This document shows, piece after piece, positions 42,515-50,186 of a stretch of 64,000 nt of DNA; the first letter of the stretch is position 1, and each line of letters opens with the position of its first letter. A program made the translations under genes and the position numbers. The stretch is from Herpetosiphon gulosus (GTDB lineage Bacteria > Chloroflexota > Chloroflexia > Chloroflexales > Herpetosiphonaceae). Where the stretch lies: NCBI RefSeq assembly GCF_039545135.1, contig NZ_BAABRU010000014.1, positions 1-64,000 on the forward strand. The letters are read 5' to 3'. Below the pieces are notes generated by a model, which was not told the origin of the DNA, made no database searches, and saw nothing but the letters and a program-made list of their open reading frames with translations.

Positions 42515-43123
42515 GTGCAAACGCTACTCTCGATTATTGAAATTTGTGCCACGATTGCCTTTGCCATTTCGGGCATTATTACTGCTCGCCGCCGTTCGTT
42601 CGATTTAATTGGTGTCTATACTGTGGCATTTGTGACGACCTTTGGTGGCGGAACGGTGCGCGATATTTTGCTCGATCGCCGCCCGTTTTATTGGGTGCAA
42701 CAGCCGATTTATCCAATGTTAATGCTTGGTTTGGCCATTGGCTCGTTTTTTGTGGCCAAAGCCGATTGGGTCGCCCTGACCGAAAAGGCGATTATGATTC
42801 CCGATGCTTTTGGTTTGGGTTTGTTTACGGCAGTTGGTGTAGCCTATGGCTTAGAGGCTTCGATGCCGTTGTTTATTGCCGCCTTGATGGGTGTGATCAC
42901 GGCTTCGGTTGGCGGCATGTTGCGCGATATTTTGTGCAATGAAATTCCGCTGGTGTTTCAGCGCAGCACTCAATTGTATGTTACTTGTGCCTTTGTCGGA
43001 GCCTGCGGTTACCTGTTATGTACCTATCTCGGCTTTGATGCGCTGGCAGTCTTGGTTTGCACTGGAATTACGGCGGCGATGCGTTTGGGCGCGGTGCGCT
43101 ACGATTGGACTCTACCGATCTAG
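42515..43123 (+). CDS. TRIC/YicG-type membrane channel protein
   Basis: A 202-residue membrane protein of the UPF0126/TRIC family, with seven hydrophobic helices in two repeats. The repeat signatures are FGGGTVRDILLDRRPFYWV (first half) and SVGGMLRDILCNEIPLVF (second half). Bacterial TRIC proteins form trimeric K+/cation channels, and some relatives move glycine; the cargo here is not known. Start is GTG 42515 after AGAGGT. The 3' end overlaps the convergent TPR-like gene by 12 nt. Confidence 0.9.
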   Translation: MQTLLSIIEICATIAFAISGIITARRRSFDLIGVYTVAFVTTFGGGTVRDILLDRRPFYWVQQPIYPMLMLGLAIGSFFVAKADWVALTEKAIMIPDAFGLGLFTAVGVAYGLEASMPLFIAALMGVITASVGGMLRDILCNEIPLVFQRSTQLYVTCAFVGACGYLLCTYLGFDALAVLVCTGITAAMRLGAVRYDWTLPI

Positions 43124-43543
43124 CCGTTGCAAGGCTGCCAGCGCACTATCGTTGATCATTGTGCGATAGGGATCTTCGGCCAACGCAGCCAAACTCGTCA
43201 AACAGGCTTGATACTGCTCCAAGGCTTGGTCGATCTGGGCATTTTGCTCATACGACCAAGCCAAATTTAAATAGAGCGAGGGCAGAAATTCGCTGATTGC
43301 GCTTGATTCCACCAATCTAGCCTGTTCAAGGGCGATCTGATTCCATTCGAGCATCGTGGCAAGTGGTTGATGCCGTGCACAATAATGTGCCGCGATACAA
43401 CGATCTAATGGTGTTTGGGCCAAAGCCCAAGCTTGTTGATAGGCCGCTTGAGCTGCGCCAATCTGATCGTGCATTTCGGCTTGGGTTCCAGTGATGCACA
43501 ATTGCACTACCGGATTGGTGTGATCGAGCAGTGCATTATTCAT
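43112..43543 (-). CDS. TPR-like protein of unknown function
   Basis: A 143-residue helical protein. AAQAAYQQAWALAQTPLDRC and LYLNLAWSYEQNAQIDQALE followed by QYQACL look like TPR units. No other domain is seen. It overlaps the SRPBCC-like gene upstream by 8 nt and the convergent TRIC gene downstream by 12 nt, so it is probably co-translated with the former. Confidence 0.7.
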   Translation of the reverse strand: MNNALLDHTNPVVQLCITGTQAEMHDQIGAAQAAYQQAWALAQTPLDRCIAAHYCARHQPLATMLEWNQIALEQARLVESSAISEFLPSLYLNLAWSYEQNAQIDQALEQYQACLTSLAALAEDPYRTMINDSALAALQRLDR

Positions 43544-43988
43544 AGCGAAAATGCCTTGCTGCTAAACGTCGCCAACGGCGCTGACGATGACGATAAAACA
43601 ACTGGGCAAACAGCCAGATCAATGGAGTTAACCAGCCCGCCTCAACCACCACATGATCCCGATAGCGCGTGCTTGTGCCTTCAACCGCGACCTCGATCGT
43701 ATGATCCCAACGCTTGATTAGCGGGCTATGGCCATTATCGCGTAAGGTAAAAGGATGTTGCTGTGGATGCGATATTACAATCGCCTGCTTGCCAAGCGGA
43801 ATCAGCCCAAACAAGCGTAATTCGACCCAATAGGTGCCATCGCGCCAAACGTCAGGCAGTTGGTTGGGTTGTTTGGGCTCAAAGGTTACCAGTGGTTTGG
43901 CGACATATTCCAAGAGGCGCGAGGTTGTTACATGCTCAATTGCGGTGCTGGCGGCACAATCCAAGCGGGTCGAGAGATCAACAATCAT
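43536..43988 (-). CDS. SRPBCC-like (START-fold) protein
   Basis: A 150-residue protein resembling the SRPBCC/polyketide-cyclase fold: an N-terminal strand with STRLDCAASTAIEHVTTSRL, a central LPDVWRDGTYWVELRLFGLI, then HTIEVAVEGTSTRYRDHVVV. The C-terminus has a hydrophobic stretch (LTPLIWLFAQLFYRH) followed by basic residues, suggesting membrane association. ATG 43988 has AAAGGG upstream; ATG 44015 has no ribosome-binding site. It may bind a lipid or hydrophobic ligand; this rests on fold resemblance only. Confidence 0.65.
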   Translation of the reverse strand: MIVDLSTRLDCAASTAIEHVTTSRLLEYVAKPLVTFEPKQPNQLPDVWRDGTYWVELRLFGLIPLGKQAIVISHPQQHPFTLRDNGHSPLIKRWDHTIEVAVEGTSTRYRDHVVVEAGWLTPLIWLFAQLFYRHRQRRWRRLAARHFRYE

Positions 43989-44141
43989 CACAGCAGCCCT
44001 TTCTAGATCAGCCATGTTGCTGATATTGCTCTACCTTACAACCATGGTTGCTGCTCGGCAAGCCCAAATTGCCCAAATCGGTTAAAAATGTTCACTCATT
44101 CTCCATAACTTTTTCATACGCAATTGCTACAGTTAACCTAA

Positions 44142-44191
44142 GCAAGCCCAAAGCGCCGGTGGATGTTGCAAAAAACCTGATTTGGGCTTGC
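44142..44191. repeat. Inverted repeat downstream of the DNA methyltransferase gene
   Basis: GCAAGCCCAAA (44142-44152) and TTTGGGCTTGC (44181-44191) are perfect 11-bp arms separated by 28 nt. A related AAGCCCAAATTGCCCAAA lies at 44060-44077. It could terminate transcription from the methyltransferase side. Confidence 0.45.
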
Positions 44192-44242
44192 GCAACCATT
44201 GAACTCGTGTGAAAGAGTTGTGTATGTTGTATCCAGTGCTAT

Positions 44243-45625
44243 TTAGCTGGCCATGGAGCCGTAATTTCGTCCAACAACTACGTCGCATCTACCACTTTTC
44301 CGAGCCGTTATAGGGGTATTGTGCAATTCAGCTTCAAACAGATTAATCATTTGGAGTGCTTTGCCCAATGCCATAATAACGGGTGGGGCAACACTATTGC
44401 CAATCAGTCGAAAATTAGCCGATTGATTGGAATGAAACTTAAATGTTGTAGGAAATCCTTGGATACGGGCAGCTTCATTGACGGTAATAGGCCGATGGCG
44501 TTTGGGGATTAATATTTGTTGAATGAAATTTTGTTTATATTCTTCGGCTGTTGATCCACTGACACTGATTTCGGCGATCTCATCGTGCATACCACGCGCA
44601 GTTAACGTACCGAAGAAGCGAGCATGCGGTAAGAAAATGCGATAGGTTCCGTCGATCCCACCAGACAAACGCCGATTGAAAAACTCGTATTTAGCATCTT
44701 CATATTGACGTAAAATTCGTTTTTGTACCAAAGCTTGTAATTCTGATTCAGCTAAATCAACTACCAACTCGGCAATAGCTTGATAGCTCATCGGATTTCC
44801 ATCGCAATCGCCATAGCGTGGATTACGCCGATTGCGCATTATCGTAGTGCAAATTTGCTTTTCACGTTCAGTTGTAGCATAGATTTCCCAGCTATGAATG
44901 CTGGTTGGCCCATTCCGAATATCATTAAGGATGAAAAAATCGTTGAATGCGCCACGCGGGGTTAATTTATTGAAACCTACTTCAATCCGCTCACCAAATA
45001 AATTCCGTTGAATTGGCAGTGATTCAGGAATGATTGAAGGAGTCTGAAGATTATCCAAAATATCATAAAGCCGTTGTTCTGATTCGCGATATTCGGGAAA
45101 TGAAAAATCGGGCAAGCCTAATCTTTGTTGAATCCCAATAATAAATACCCGATCACGATTCTGCGCGACTCCATAATCAAACGAGTTTAATAATTTATAA
45201 TAAACTTGGTAACCTAAAGCCTTAAAACTATCAAGAATACTTTCTAAGCATAGCCGATTACGCGGATCAATCAGACCTTTCACATTTTCAAATATAAAGG
45301 CTTTTGGCTGATTGATCCGAACTAAACGGATCACATCAGCCCATAATTGCCCCCGTGGATCATCGAAGGCTTGATTTTTGCCTGCGATTGACCATGGTTG
45401 ACATGGCACACCACCAACCAGCAAATCGTGGGCAGGTAATTGCTGAAGGGTGGTAATATCACCTAGATTATGGTCTGATCGATCGGTCGGCCAATTCTGA
45501 CGATAAACCTTGATCGCCTGTTGATCGATCTCGGCTGAGCCAACGCAAATGCCTCCGGCAGCCTCAAGCCCAAGCCGAAATCCGCCAACGCCTGCAAATA
45601 AATCTATAAACTGAAATTTTTTCAT
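44243..45625 (-). CDS. C5-cytosine DNA methyltransferase, no adjacent restriction gene
   Basis: A 460-residue DNA methyltransferase that makes 5-methylcytosine. Motif I is FIDLFAGVGGFRLGLEAAGG, motif IV is VGGVPCQPWSIAGKNQAF with catalytic Cys 75, motif VI is AFIFENVKGL, motif VIII is QNRDRVFIIGIQQ and motif X is FRLIGNSVAPPVIMALGKAL. The target-recognition region lies about residues 210-380. The gene looks richer in A and T than neighbours and uses more AT-ending codons, suggesting transfer. No endonuclease, Vsr or other modification gene is beside it, so it is either solitary or separated from its partner. The target sequence cannot be read. Confidence 0.93.
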   Translation of the reverse strand: MKKFQFIDLFAGVGGFRLGLEAAGGICVGSAEIDQQAIKVYRQNWPTDRSDHNLGDITTLQQLPAHDLLVGGVPCQPWSIAGKNQAFDDPRGQLWADVIRLVRINQPKAFIFENVKGLIDPRNRLCLESILDSFKALGYQVYYKLLNSFDYGVAQNRDRVFIIGIQQRLGLPDFSFPEYRESEQRLYDILDNLQTPSIIPESLPIQRNLFGERIEVGFNKLTPRGAFNDFFILNDIRNGPTSIHSWEIYATTEREKQICTTIMRNRRNPRYGDCDGNPMSYQAIAELVVDLAESELQALVQKRILRQYEDAKYEFFNRRLSGGIDGTYRIFLPHARFFGTLTARGMHDEIAEISVSGSTAEEYKQNFIQQILIPKRHRPITVNEAARIQGFPTTFKFHSNQSANFRLIGNSVAPPVIMALGKALQMINLFEAELHNTPITARKSGRCDVVVGRNYGSMAS

Positions 45626-45763
45626 AGCTAACTTTCGTGGTTGTTATCTGTGTTCGATATTTTAGAACAGCTTGGCGATCTGTCAAAATCGGCATCAGCT
45701 CTTGATTAAACCAAATGCGGAGAGCCGAAGCTCCCCGCTACCTTTAATAAGCTATCTACAAGT

Positions 45764-46213
45764 TTACAATTTAAGCGCTTCGGCGACATCATTAACCAGA
45801 ATCGTATATTCACCAGGCTTCAACTCGCCCTCAATTTGAATAATCGTGCTAAATGGTGAGATTTGTTGGTTGCACATGGCATCTTTAGGCCGAATTGTCG
45901 TGACTTCAATTTTGATGGTGTTGCCATCGATCGATTGTTTGGCTTCGTGGAAAGAAGTACAACCATCGTTGAGCATGCCGTTAATTTCAACCGATACTTG
46001 GGGCGGCATTGATTCTTTGACCGAAACGGCGACACTTTCGATCAGCATTGGGTTAATCTCGCTTTGCGCAAGATCGGGGGTGGGATAAGCCGCGCTATCG
46101 GTGGTGGGAGTTGCGGCAATGGTGGCCGTAGGAACGGTGGTTGGTGTGCTTTCTGCGGTGCCGCATGCTGCTAAAACGGAAGTCAAAACGAGCAGCAAAA
46201 ATCCCTTACGCAT
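45764..46213 (-). CDS. Putative lipoprotein
   Basis: A 149-residue exported protein with a lipoprotein signal (MRKGFLLLVLTSVLAACGT; lipobox LAAC, Cys 17), a Thr/Pro spacer, then a beta-rich domain with two Cys (DGCTSFHEAK and AMCNQQISPF) that may pair. The ending EGELKPGEYTILVND is typical of small extracytoplasmic beta-sandwich domains. No function is assigned. It is a single gene between the DNA methyltransferase and a repeat region. Confidence 0.75.
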   Translation of the reverse strand: MRKGFLLLVLTSVLAACGTAESTPTTVPTATIAATPTTDSAAYPTPDLAQSEINPMLIESVAVSVKESMPPQVSVEINGMLNDGCTSFHEAKQSIDGNTIKIEVTTIRPKDAMCNQQISPFSTIIQIEGELKPGEYTILVNDVAEALKL

Positions 46214-46326
46214 TCGATGAAACTCCTTTAATCAGGCTGGCCTTGTGCCAACGTGCTTACTAGATTCAACGCTAGCATAGCAGATTTTGTTCCTGCCGCT
46301 GTTGATCCACGAAGCGCACAAAGAGG

Positions 46327-46445
46327 TGAGGGATCAGGATTCAGGGACAAGGGGTCAGATTTGTATTATCGAACCCAAACAGCAATCCTGACTCCTCATC
46401 GCTGGCCCCTGACCCCTAAATCCCTTCTGCGCCTCTGCGTTAAAG
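46327..46445. repeat. R2 inverted repeat with R3 tail
   Basis: GAGGGATCAGGATTCAGGG and CAAGGGGTCAG (46328-46358) oppose GGCCCCTGACCCCTAAATCC (46405-46424), followed by the R3-type CTGCGCCTCTGCGTTAAAGC. The spacer 46214-46479 has no gene. Confidence 0.55.
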
Positions 46446-46479
46446 CCTGCAAGCTTTTTTGATTTTTGCCTTCTGCCTT

Positions 46480-47724
46480 TTATGCTTGCTCAAGCGCTTG
46501 TTCGGCTTTGATCAAGGCATCGGCGGCTTTGAGCATCTGTTCGCGGCGGGTGGCGCTGATGTTGCTGCTTTCAAGATAAATTTCGAGGGCGCGACGTGGG
46601 GTTAATCCTTCGTTTAATTCGCTGGCAACCGCAGCATAGCGGGTGCGTTCGCTGCGTTGAGCCTCGATCGCGATGCTGGCGATCACATGGGTTTCGGCAG
46701 CTTCGAGCAAGCGCCGCAGTTCAGTTTCGTCAAGTTGCGGGCGTTGCTCAGCGGTAGCGCTAATTAACAATCGTACCACCGCGCCATTCAAATCGCGTTT
46801 GCTGATCGCTTGGGCCACCCGCTCCATTGGGTCGCTGCTGCCAGTTACATCAACTTTAATCGTAACGAATGGACGGGGATGCACCGCAATCGGCTGATAA
46901 CTGGCATCTTCCCAATTATTTTCAATTTCAACAATCACCACCTGCTTTTGCTCGGATTCCTCGCTAAAATCAATGCGTTCAATTGAACCTGGATAGATCA
47001 TTGGGGGATTTTCGCTGAGCACTTGATAGCGGTGAATATGGCCCAAGGCCACATATTGAATGCCTGGCTGCGCCAAAAGCGATGGTGGCAGAATCAGATC
47101 GTTGCCCAACATGACCGAGCGTTCAGCGCCATAGGTAGCATTGGATACTGTGCCATGAAAGGTCAAGATTGCTGGTAAATCGCCGCGCAACCGCTGTGGC
47201 ACTTGTTCGAGCCAAGCTCCCACCCGCCGCAACAATTCAGCTTCTAGTTCAGCAAAGGGCAACTCGCGAATATCATCTTTGGTCAAAATTGCATGGCGGC
47301 TGATCCACGGCACGGCCACAATTTGAATGCTACCTGCGCGAGTTTCGATCGTATGAATCCCAAGCCGATCGGCAATCGTCACTCCTTCGATGGCGAGGGT
47401 ATCGAAAATTTCGACCGAATGAGCTTTGCCTGCGGCGGCTGAAACATCGTGATTGCCAACCAACATAAATACTGGAATGCCACGATCGAGCACACTGCGT
47501 AGGCGACGAGCAAATTCACGCTGATGGGTTGGATTGGGCGTGCGATTTTTGTAAATATCGCCAGCAATCAGCACCAAATCGACCTCATGCTCGATGCCAA
47601 TCTGCAAAGCTTCGGCAAACCGATCAAGATAATCGATCAAGCGGGTGTTGAGGCCAGTTGTACTATCAATCCGCCCGTAATTTTCCATGCCAATGTGAAT
47701 ATCTGCGAGGTGAAGAATTTTCAT
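46480..47724 (-). CDS. sbcD: SbcD/Mre11-type DNA repair exonuclease
   Basis: A 414-residue nuclease of the Mre11/SbcD family, which with the ATPase SbcC processes hairpins and double-strand ends. The metallophosphoesterase motifs are complete: MKILHLADIHIGM, LVLIAGDIYKNRTPN, FMLVGNHDVS, LTFHGTVS and YVALGHIHRYQVL. The C-terminal capping domain follows. ATG 47724 gives the usual MKILHLAD start; a TTG two codons earlier is possible. sbcC is not adjacent in this window on the upstream side, where a divergent DsbA-like gene lies, nor downstream. Confidence 0.88.
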   Translation of the reverse strand: MKILHLADIHIGMENYGRIDSTTGLNTRLIDYLDRFAEALQIGIEHEVDLVLIAGDIYKNRTPNPTHQREFARRLRSVLDRGIPVFMLVGNHDVSAAAGKAHSVEIFDTLAIEGVTIADRLGIHTIETRAGSIQIVAVPWISRHAILTKDDIRELPFAELEAELLRRVGAWLEQVPQRLRGDLPAILTFHGTVSNATYGAERSVMLGNDLILPPSLLAQPGIQYVALGHIHRYQVLSENPPMIYPGSIERIDFSEESEQKQVVIVEIENNWEDASYQPIAVHPRPFVTIKVDVTGSSDPMERVAQAISKRDLNGAVVRLLISATAEQRPQLDETELRRLLEAAETHVIASIAIEAQRSERTRYAAVASELNEGLTPRRALEIYLESSNISATRREQMLKAADALIKAEQALEQA

Positions 47725-47860
47725 GCCCAAGATACCTTTAATAGCTCATGTGTTTGGTTAGTCTACCACAATCGGCGGCTCATGGTAGACTAAAAAGGCC
47801 GCCAGTTAATCAAGTTTGTTTGGACTTAGCGGTTGTTCTTGCGCGGAAAGGATTTTTATC

Positions 47861-48466
47861 ATGTCGGTTAGTGTCGATGTCTGGTCGGATTTTGTCTGTC
47901 CCTTTTGTTTTCTCGTTTCAACCAACTTAAAACGCTTGGCTGAAACTCACGATATTCAATTGACTTGGCATGCCTTTGAGTTGCGGCCATTTGGTTCGCC
48001 GCCACCCGATGCCCAATATCGCCAGTTTATCGCTGAGAAAACGCCTGCGATGGTGGCAATGGCCAAAACCCAATATGGCGTGGAGATTAATCAAGGGCCG
48101 TTTGGCATCGATAGCCGTTGGGCGCATCGGGCGGCCAAATGGGCTGAGCAACAAGGCCAAGGCGATGCCTATGCCCAAGCCGTGCTTTCAGCCTATTGGT
48201 TGCAAGCCCAAGATATTAGCCAGCCTGAGGTTTTAGCAGCTTGTGCCGAGGCAGTGGGGCTTGATGCCAGCAATATCAACACAATTTTAGCCGAGCCAAT
48301 CTATGATGCTGCGGTTGAGGAAGATATTGCTTTGGCTCAGCAACTGCGTTTGAGTGGCGTGCCTGCGAGTGTGTTTGCTAAGCGCTACTTGGTGGTCGGC
48401 GCACAACCCTATGAAGTTTTTGCTGATGTGTTGCAGCAAGCTAACGAACAACCAGCCAGCAACTAG
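47861..48466 (+). CDS. DsbA-family oxidoreductase (FrnE-like)
   Basis: A 201-residue thioredoxin-fold protein of the DsbA/FrnE group. The active site is VWSDFVCPFCFLVS, followed by the helical insertion and the cis-Pro loop RLSGVPASVFAKRYLVVGAQ. There is no signal peptide, so it works in the cytoplasm, as FrnE and 2-hydroxychromene-2-carboxylate isomerase relatives do. GGAAAGGA precedes the ATG. It lies 15 nt before ygfZ and probably shares its transcript. Confidence 0.88.
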   Translation: MSVSVDVWSDFVCPFCFLVSTNLKRLAETHDIQLTWHAFELRPFGSPPPDAQYRQFIAEKTPAMVAMAKTQYGVEINQGPFGIDSRWAHRAAKWAEQQGQGDAYAQAVLSAYWLQAQDISQPEVLAACAEAVGLDASNINTILAEPIYDAAVEEDIALAQQLRLSGVPASVFAKRYLVVGAQPYEVFADVLQQANEQPASN

Positions 48467-48481
48467 AGGAGGTTGTCAATT

Positions 48482-49465
48482 ATGAATGAACAAGCCTATC
48501 GTGCCGCCAGCGAGCATGCAGTCTATCTTGATCGCTCGTCGGCTGGCTGTGTCGAAATTACTGGGCGCGACCGTTTGGTTTTGATCAATCGGCTTTCGAC
48601 CAATGCAGTGCTCAATTTAGCGCCTGGCACGGGCCAAATCACCGTGCTCACCACCAATATTGGGCGAATTATCGACCTGATTACGGTGTTAGCCATCGAT
48701 GATGATACGATTTGGGTGATTACCAGTGCCAATCGTGGGGCACAATTAACGACCTATTTTGGCCGCAATAAGTTTTATGGCGATCAATTTAAGGTACGCG
48801 ATTTAACCGAGAGCGTGCACCAGATGCGAGTGTATGGCAGCCAAGCTACGGCAATGCTCGAACAACTCACCAACCAAAACTTGGAGCAAGTTGGTTTATG
48901 GCAACACATCAGCGCTGAAATTGATGGCTGTCCAGTGCGTTTAGCCCGAATTCGCCCAATGCGTGGCACTGGTTGGGCCATTTTTGCCGATCTTGCGGCG
49001 GCTGATGCCTTGTGCGAAGCCTTCGATGACGCGAATGGAGCGTTGCTTGATCGACCGACCTATCATACGCTGCGAGTTGAGGCTGGCTATCCCGCGCTGA
49101 ATGAACTCAATGAGGAATTTATTCCGCTTGAGGCTAATTTGTGGGATGCAGTCAGTTTTAACAAAGGTTGTTACATCGGCCAAGAAATTATTGCGCGGAT
49201 GGATAGTCGTGGGCGTTTGGCCAAAAAGCTGCAAGGTTTACGCCTAAGCGGCGCAGTCGAAGTACCTGCATCATTAACCAAAAATAACCAAGATGCTGGT
49301 ACCTTGACCAGCGTGGTCTGGTCACCAGCCTTGAATCAGTTCATTGGTTTGGGTTATGTGCGCACTGGTCACGAGCTCGGTAGCGAATTGACTGTCGGCG
49401 AGCAGCAGGCAATCGTGGTTGAATTGCCATTTATTACTCAAACTGAGCCAACCACGGTTGAGTAG
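48482..49465 (+). CDS. ygfZ: YgfZ/GcvT-domain folate-binding protein
   Basis: A 327-residue protein of the YgfZ family, related to the glycine-cleavage T-protein and needed for some iron-sulfur and tRNA-modifying enzymes. The diagnostic motif is FNKGCYIGQEIIARMDSRG; the N-terminal CVEITGRDRLVLINRLSTNA and LEANLWDAVS also fit. ATG 48482 is 9 nt after AGAGGAGG. It follows the DsbA-like gene, which fits a shared thiol or Fe-S role, though this is inference. Confidence 0.88.
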   Translation: MNEQAYRAASEHAVYLDRSSAGCVEITGRDRLVLINRLSTNAVLNLAPGTGQITVLTTNIGRIIDLITVLAIDDDTIWVITSANRGAQLTTYFGRNKFYGDQFKVRDLTESVHQMRVYGSQATAMLEQLTNQNLEQVGLWQHISAEIDGCPVRLARIRPMRGTGWAIFADLAAADALCEAFDDANGALLDRPTYHTLRVEAGYPALNELNEEFIPLEANLWDAVSFNKGCYIGQEIIARMDSRGRLAKKLQGLRLSGAVEVPASLTKNNQDAGTLTSVVWSPALNQFIGLGYVRTGHELGSELTVGEQQAIVVELPFITQTEPTTVE

Positions 49466-49510
49466 TCTGCAACAACCGCTGAAATTGGAATGATTTTGGT
49501 GGTTGTTGCT

Positions 49511-50164
49511 TCACTTTTGGGTGCTGGCGATTTCGCCTAGACCCACGGCTGGCCCCAAAAAGGTTGGTTGGGGCTGGCTGATGTGAACTTCAAACAGAGC
49601 TTTGCAACGGGCTAGCCATTCGCGGGTGGTGTAGCGGATTTGGGTTGCTGGCGGATAATAGGTTGTGCTTTGCTCGGGCTTAAAATTCCAATCGGGGATA
49701 CTCAGGCCAATCGCGGCCACGTCCAGCTCGCGACAAGTATAAATTGCCCGAGGTAGATGGTAATCTTGGGTAACGAGGATTGCTTGAGTTACGCCGAAAA
49801 TTGCTTTGGCGCGGTAACAGGTTTCGTAGGTGCTGAAGCCTGCGTAATCACGGGTGATGGCGCTGGTTGGGATGCCGTGGGCGATAGCATAATCGCGCAT
49901 GACCGTTACTTCATCGTAGTTGGTTTGACTATTGTCACCGCTCATCAGTAAATGCTGCACACGGCCTGCTTGATAGAGCTGAATTGCGCCATCAAGCCGC
50001 TCACGCAGCGCTGCGCTTGGTTGATTGTAGCGAATGCCAGCTCCAAACACAATTGCAACCTGCTGGCTTGGAATACTCGCCACAGCATCAAAACGATAAT
50101 CGGCAGTTGCCCAACGTACCCAGCCATTGACCAGCAACAGGCCTAAAATTGCCATCAATGCCAA
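49511..50164 (-). CDS. SanA/YdcF-type DUF218 membrane protein
   Basis: A protein of about 217 residues with one N-terminal membrane anchor (ALMAILGLLLVNGWVRW) and a DUF218 domain outside: QVAIVFGAGIRYNQPSAALR, RVQHLLMSGDNSQTNYDEVT, RDYAGFSTYETCYRAKAIFG and ILVTQDYHLPRAIYTC. The family is linked to envelope integrity (SanA). The start is uncertain: the frame opens far into the upstream kinase gene, and TTG 50164 (GGGG 7 nt before) or ATG 50155 are the best sites after the kinase stop at 50187. It is probably translated together with the kinase. Confidence 0.8.
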   Translation of the reverse strand: MALMAILGLLLVNGWVRWATADYRFDAVASIPSQQVAIVFGAGIRYNQPSAALRERLDGAIQLYQAGRVQHLLMSGDNSQTNYDEVTVMRDYAIAHGIPTSAITRDYAGFSTYETCYRAKAIFGVTQAILVTQDYHLPRAIYTCRELDVAAIGLSIPDWNFKPEQSTTYYPPATQIRYTTREWLARCKALFEVHISQPQPTFLGPAVGLGEIASTQK

Positions 50165-50186
50165 ACGTAAGCCCCATTTGAGGAAT

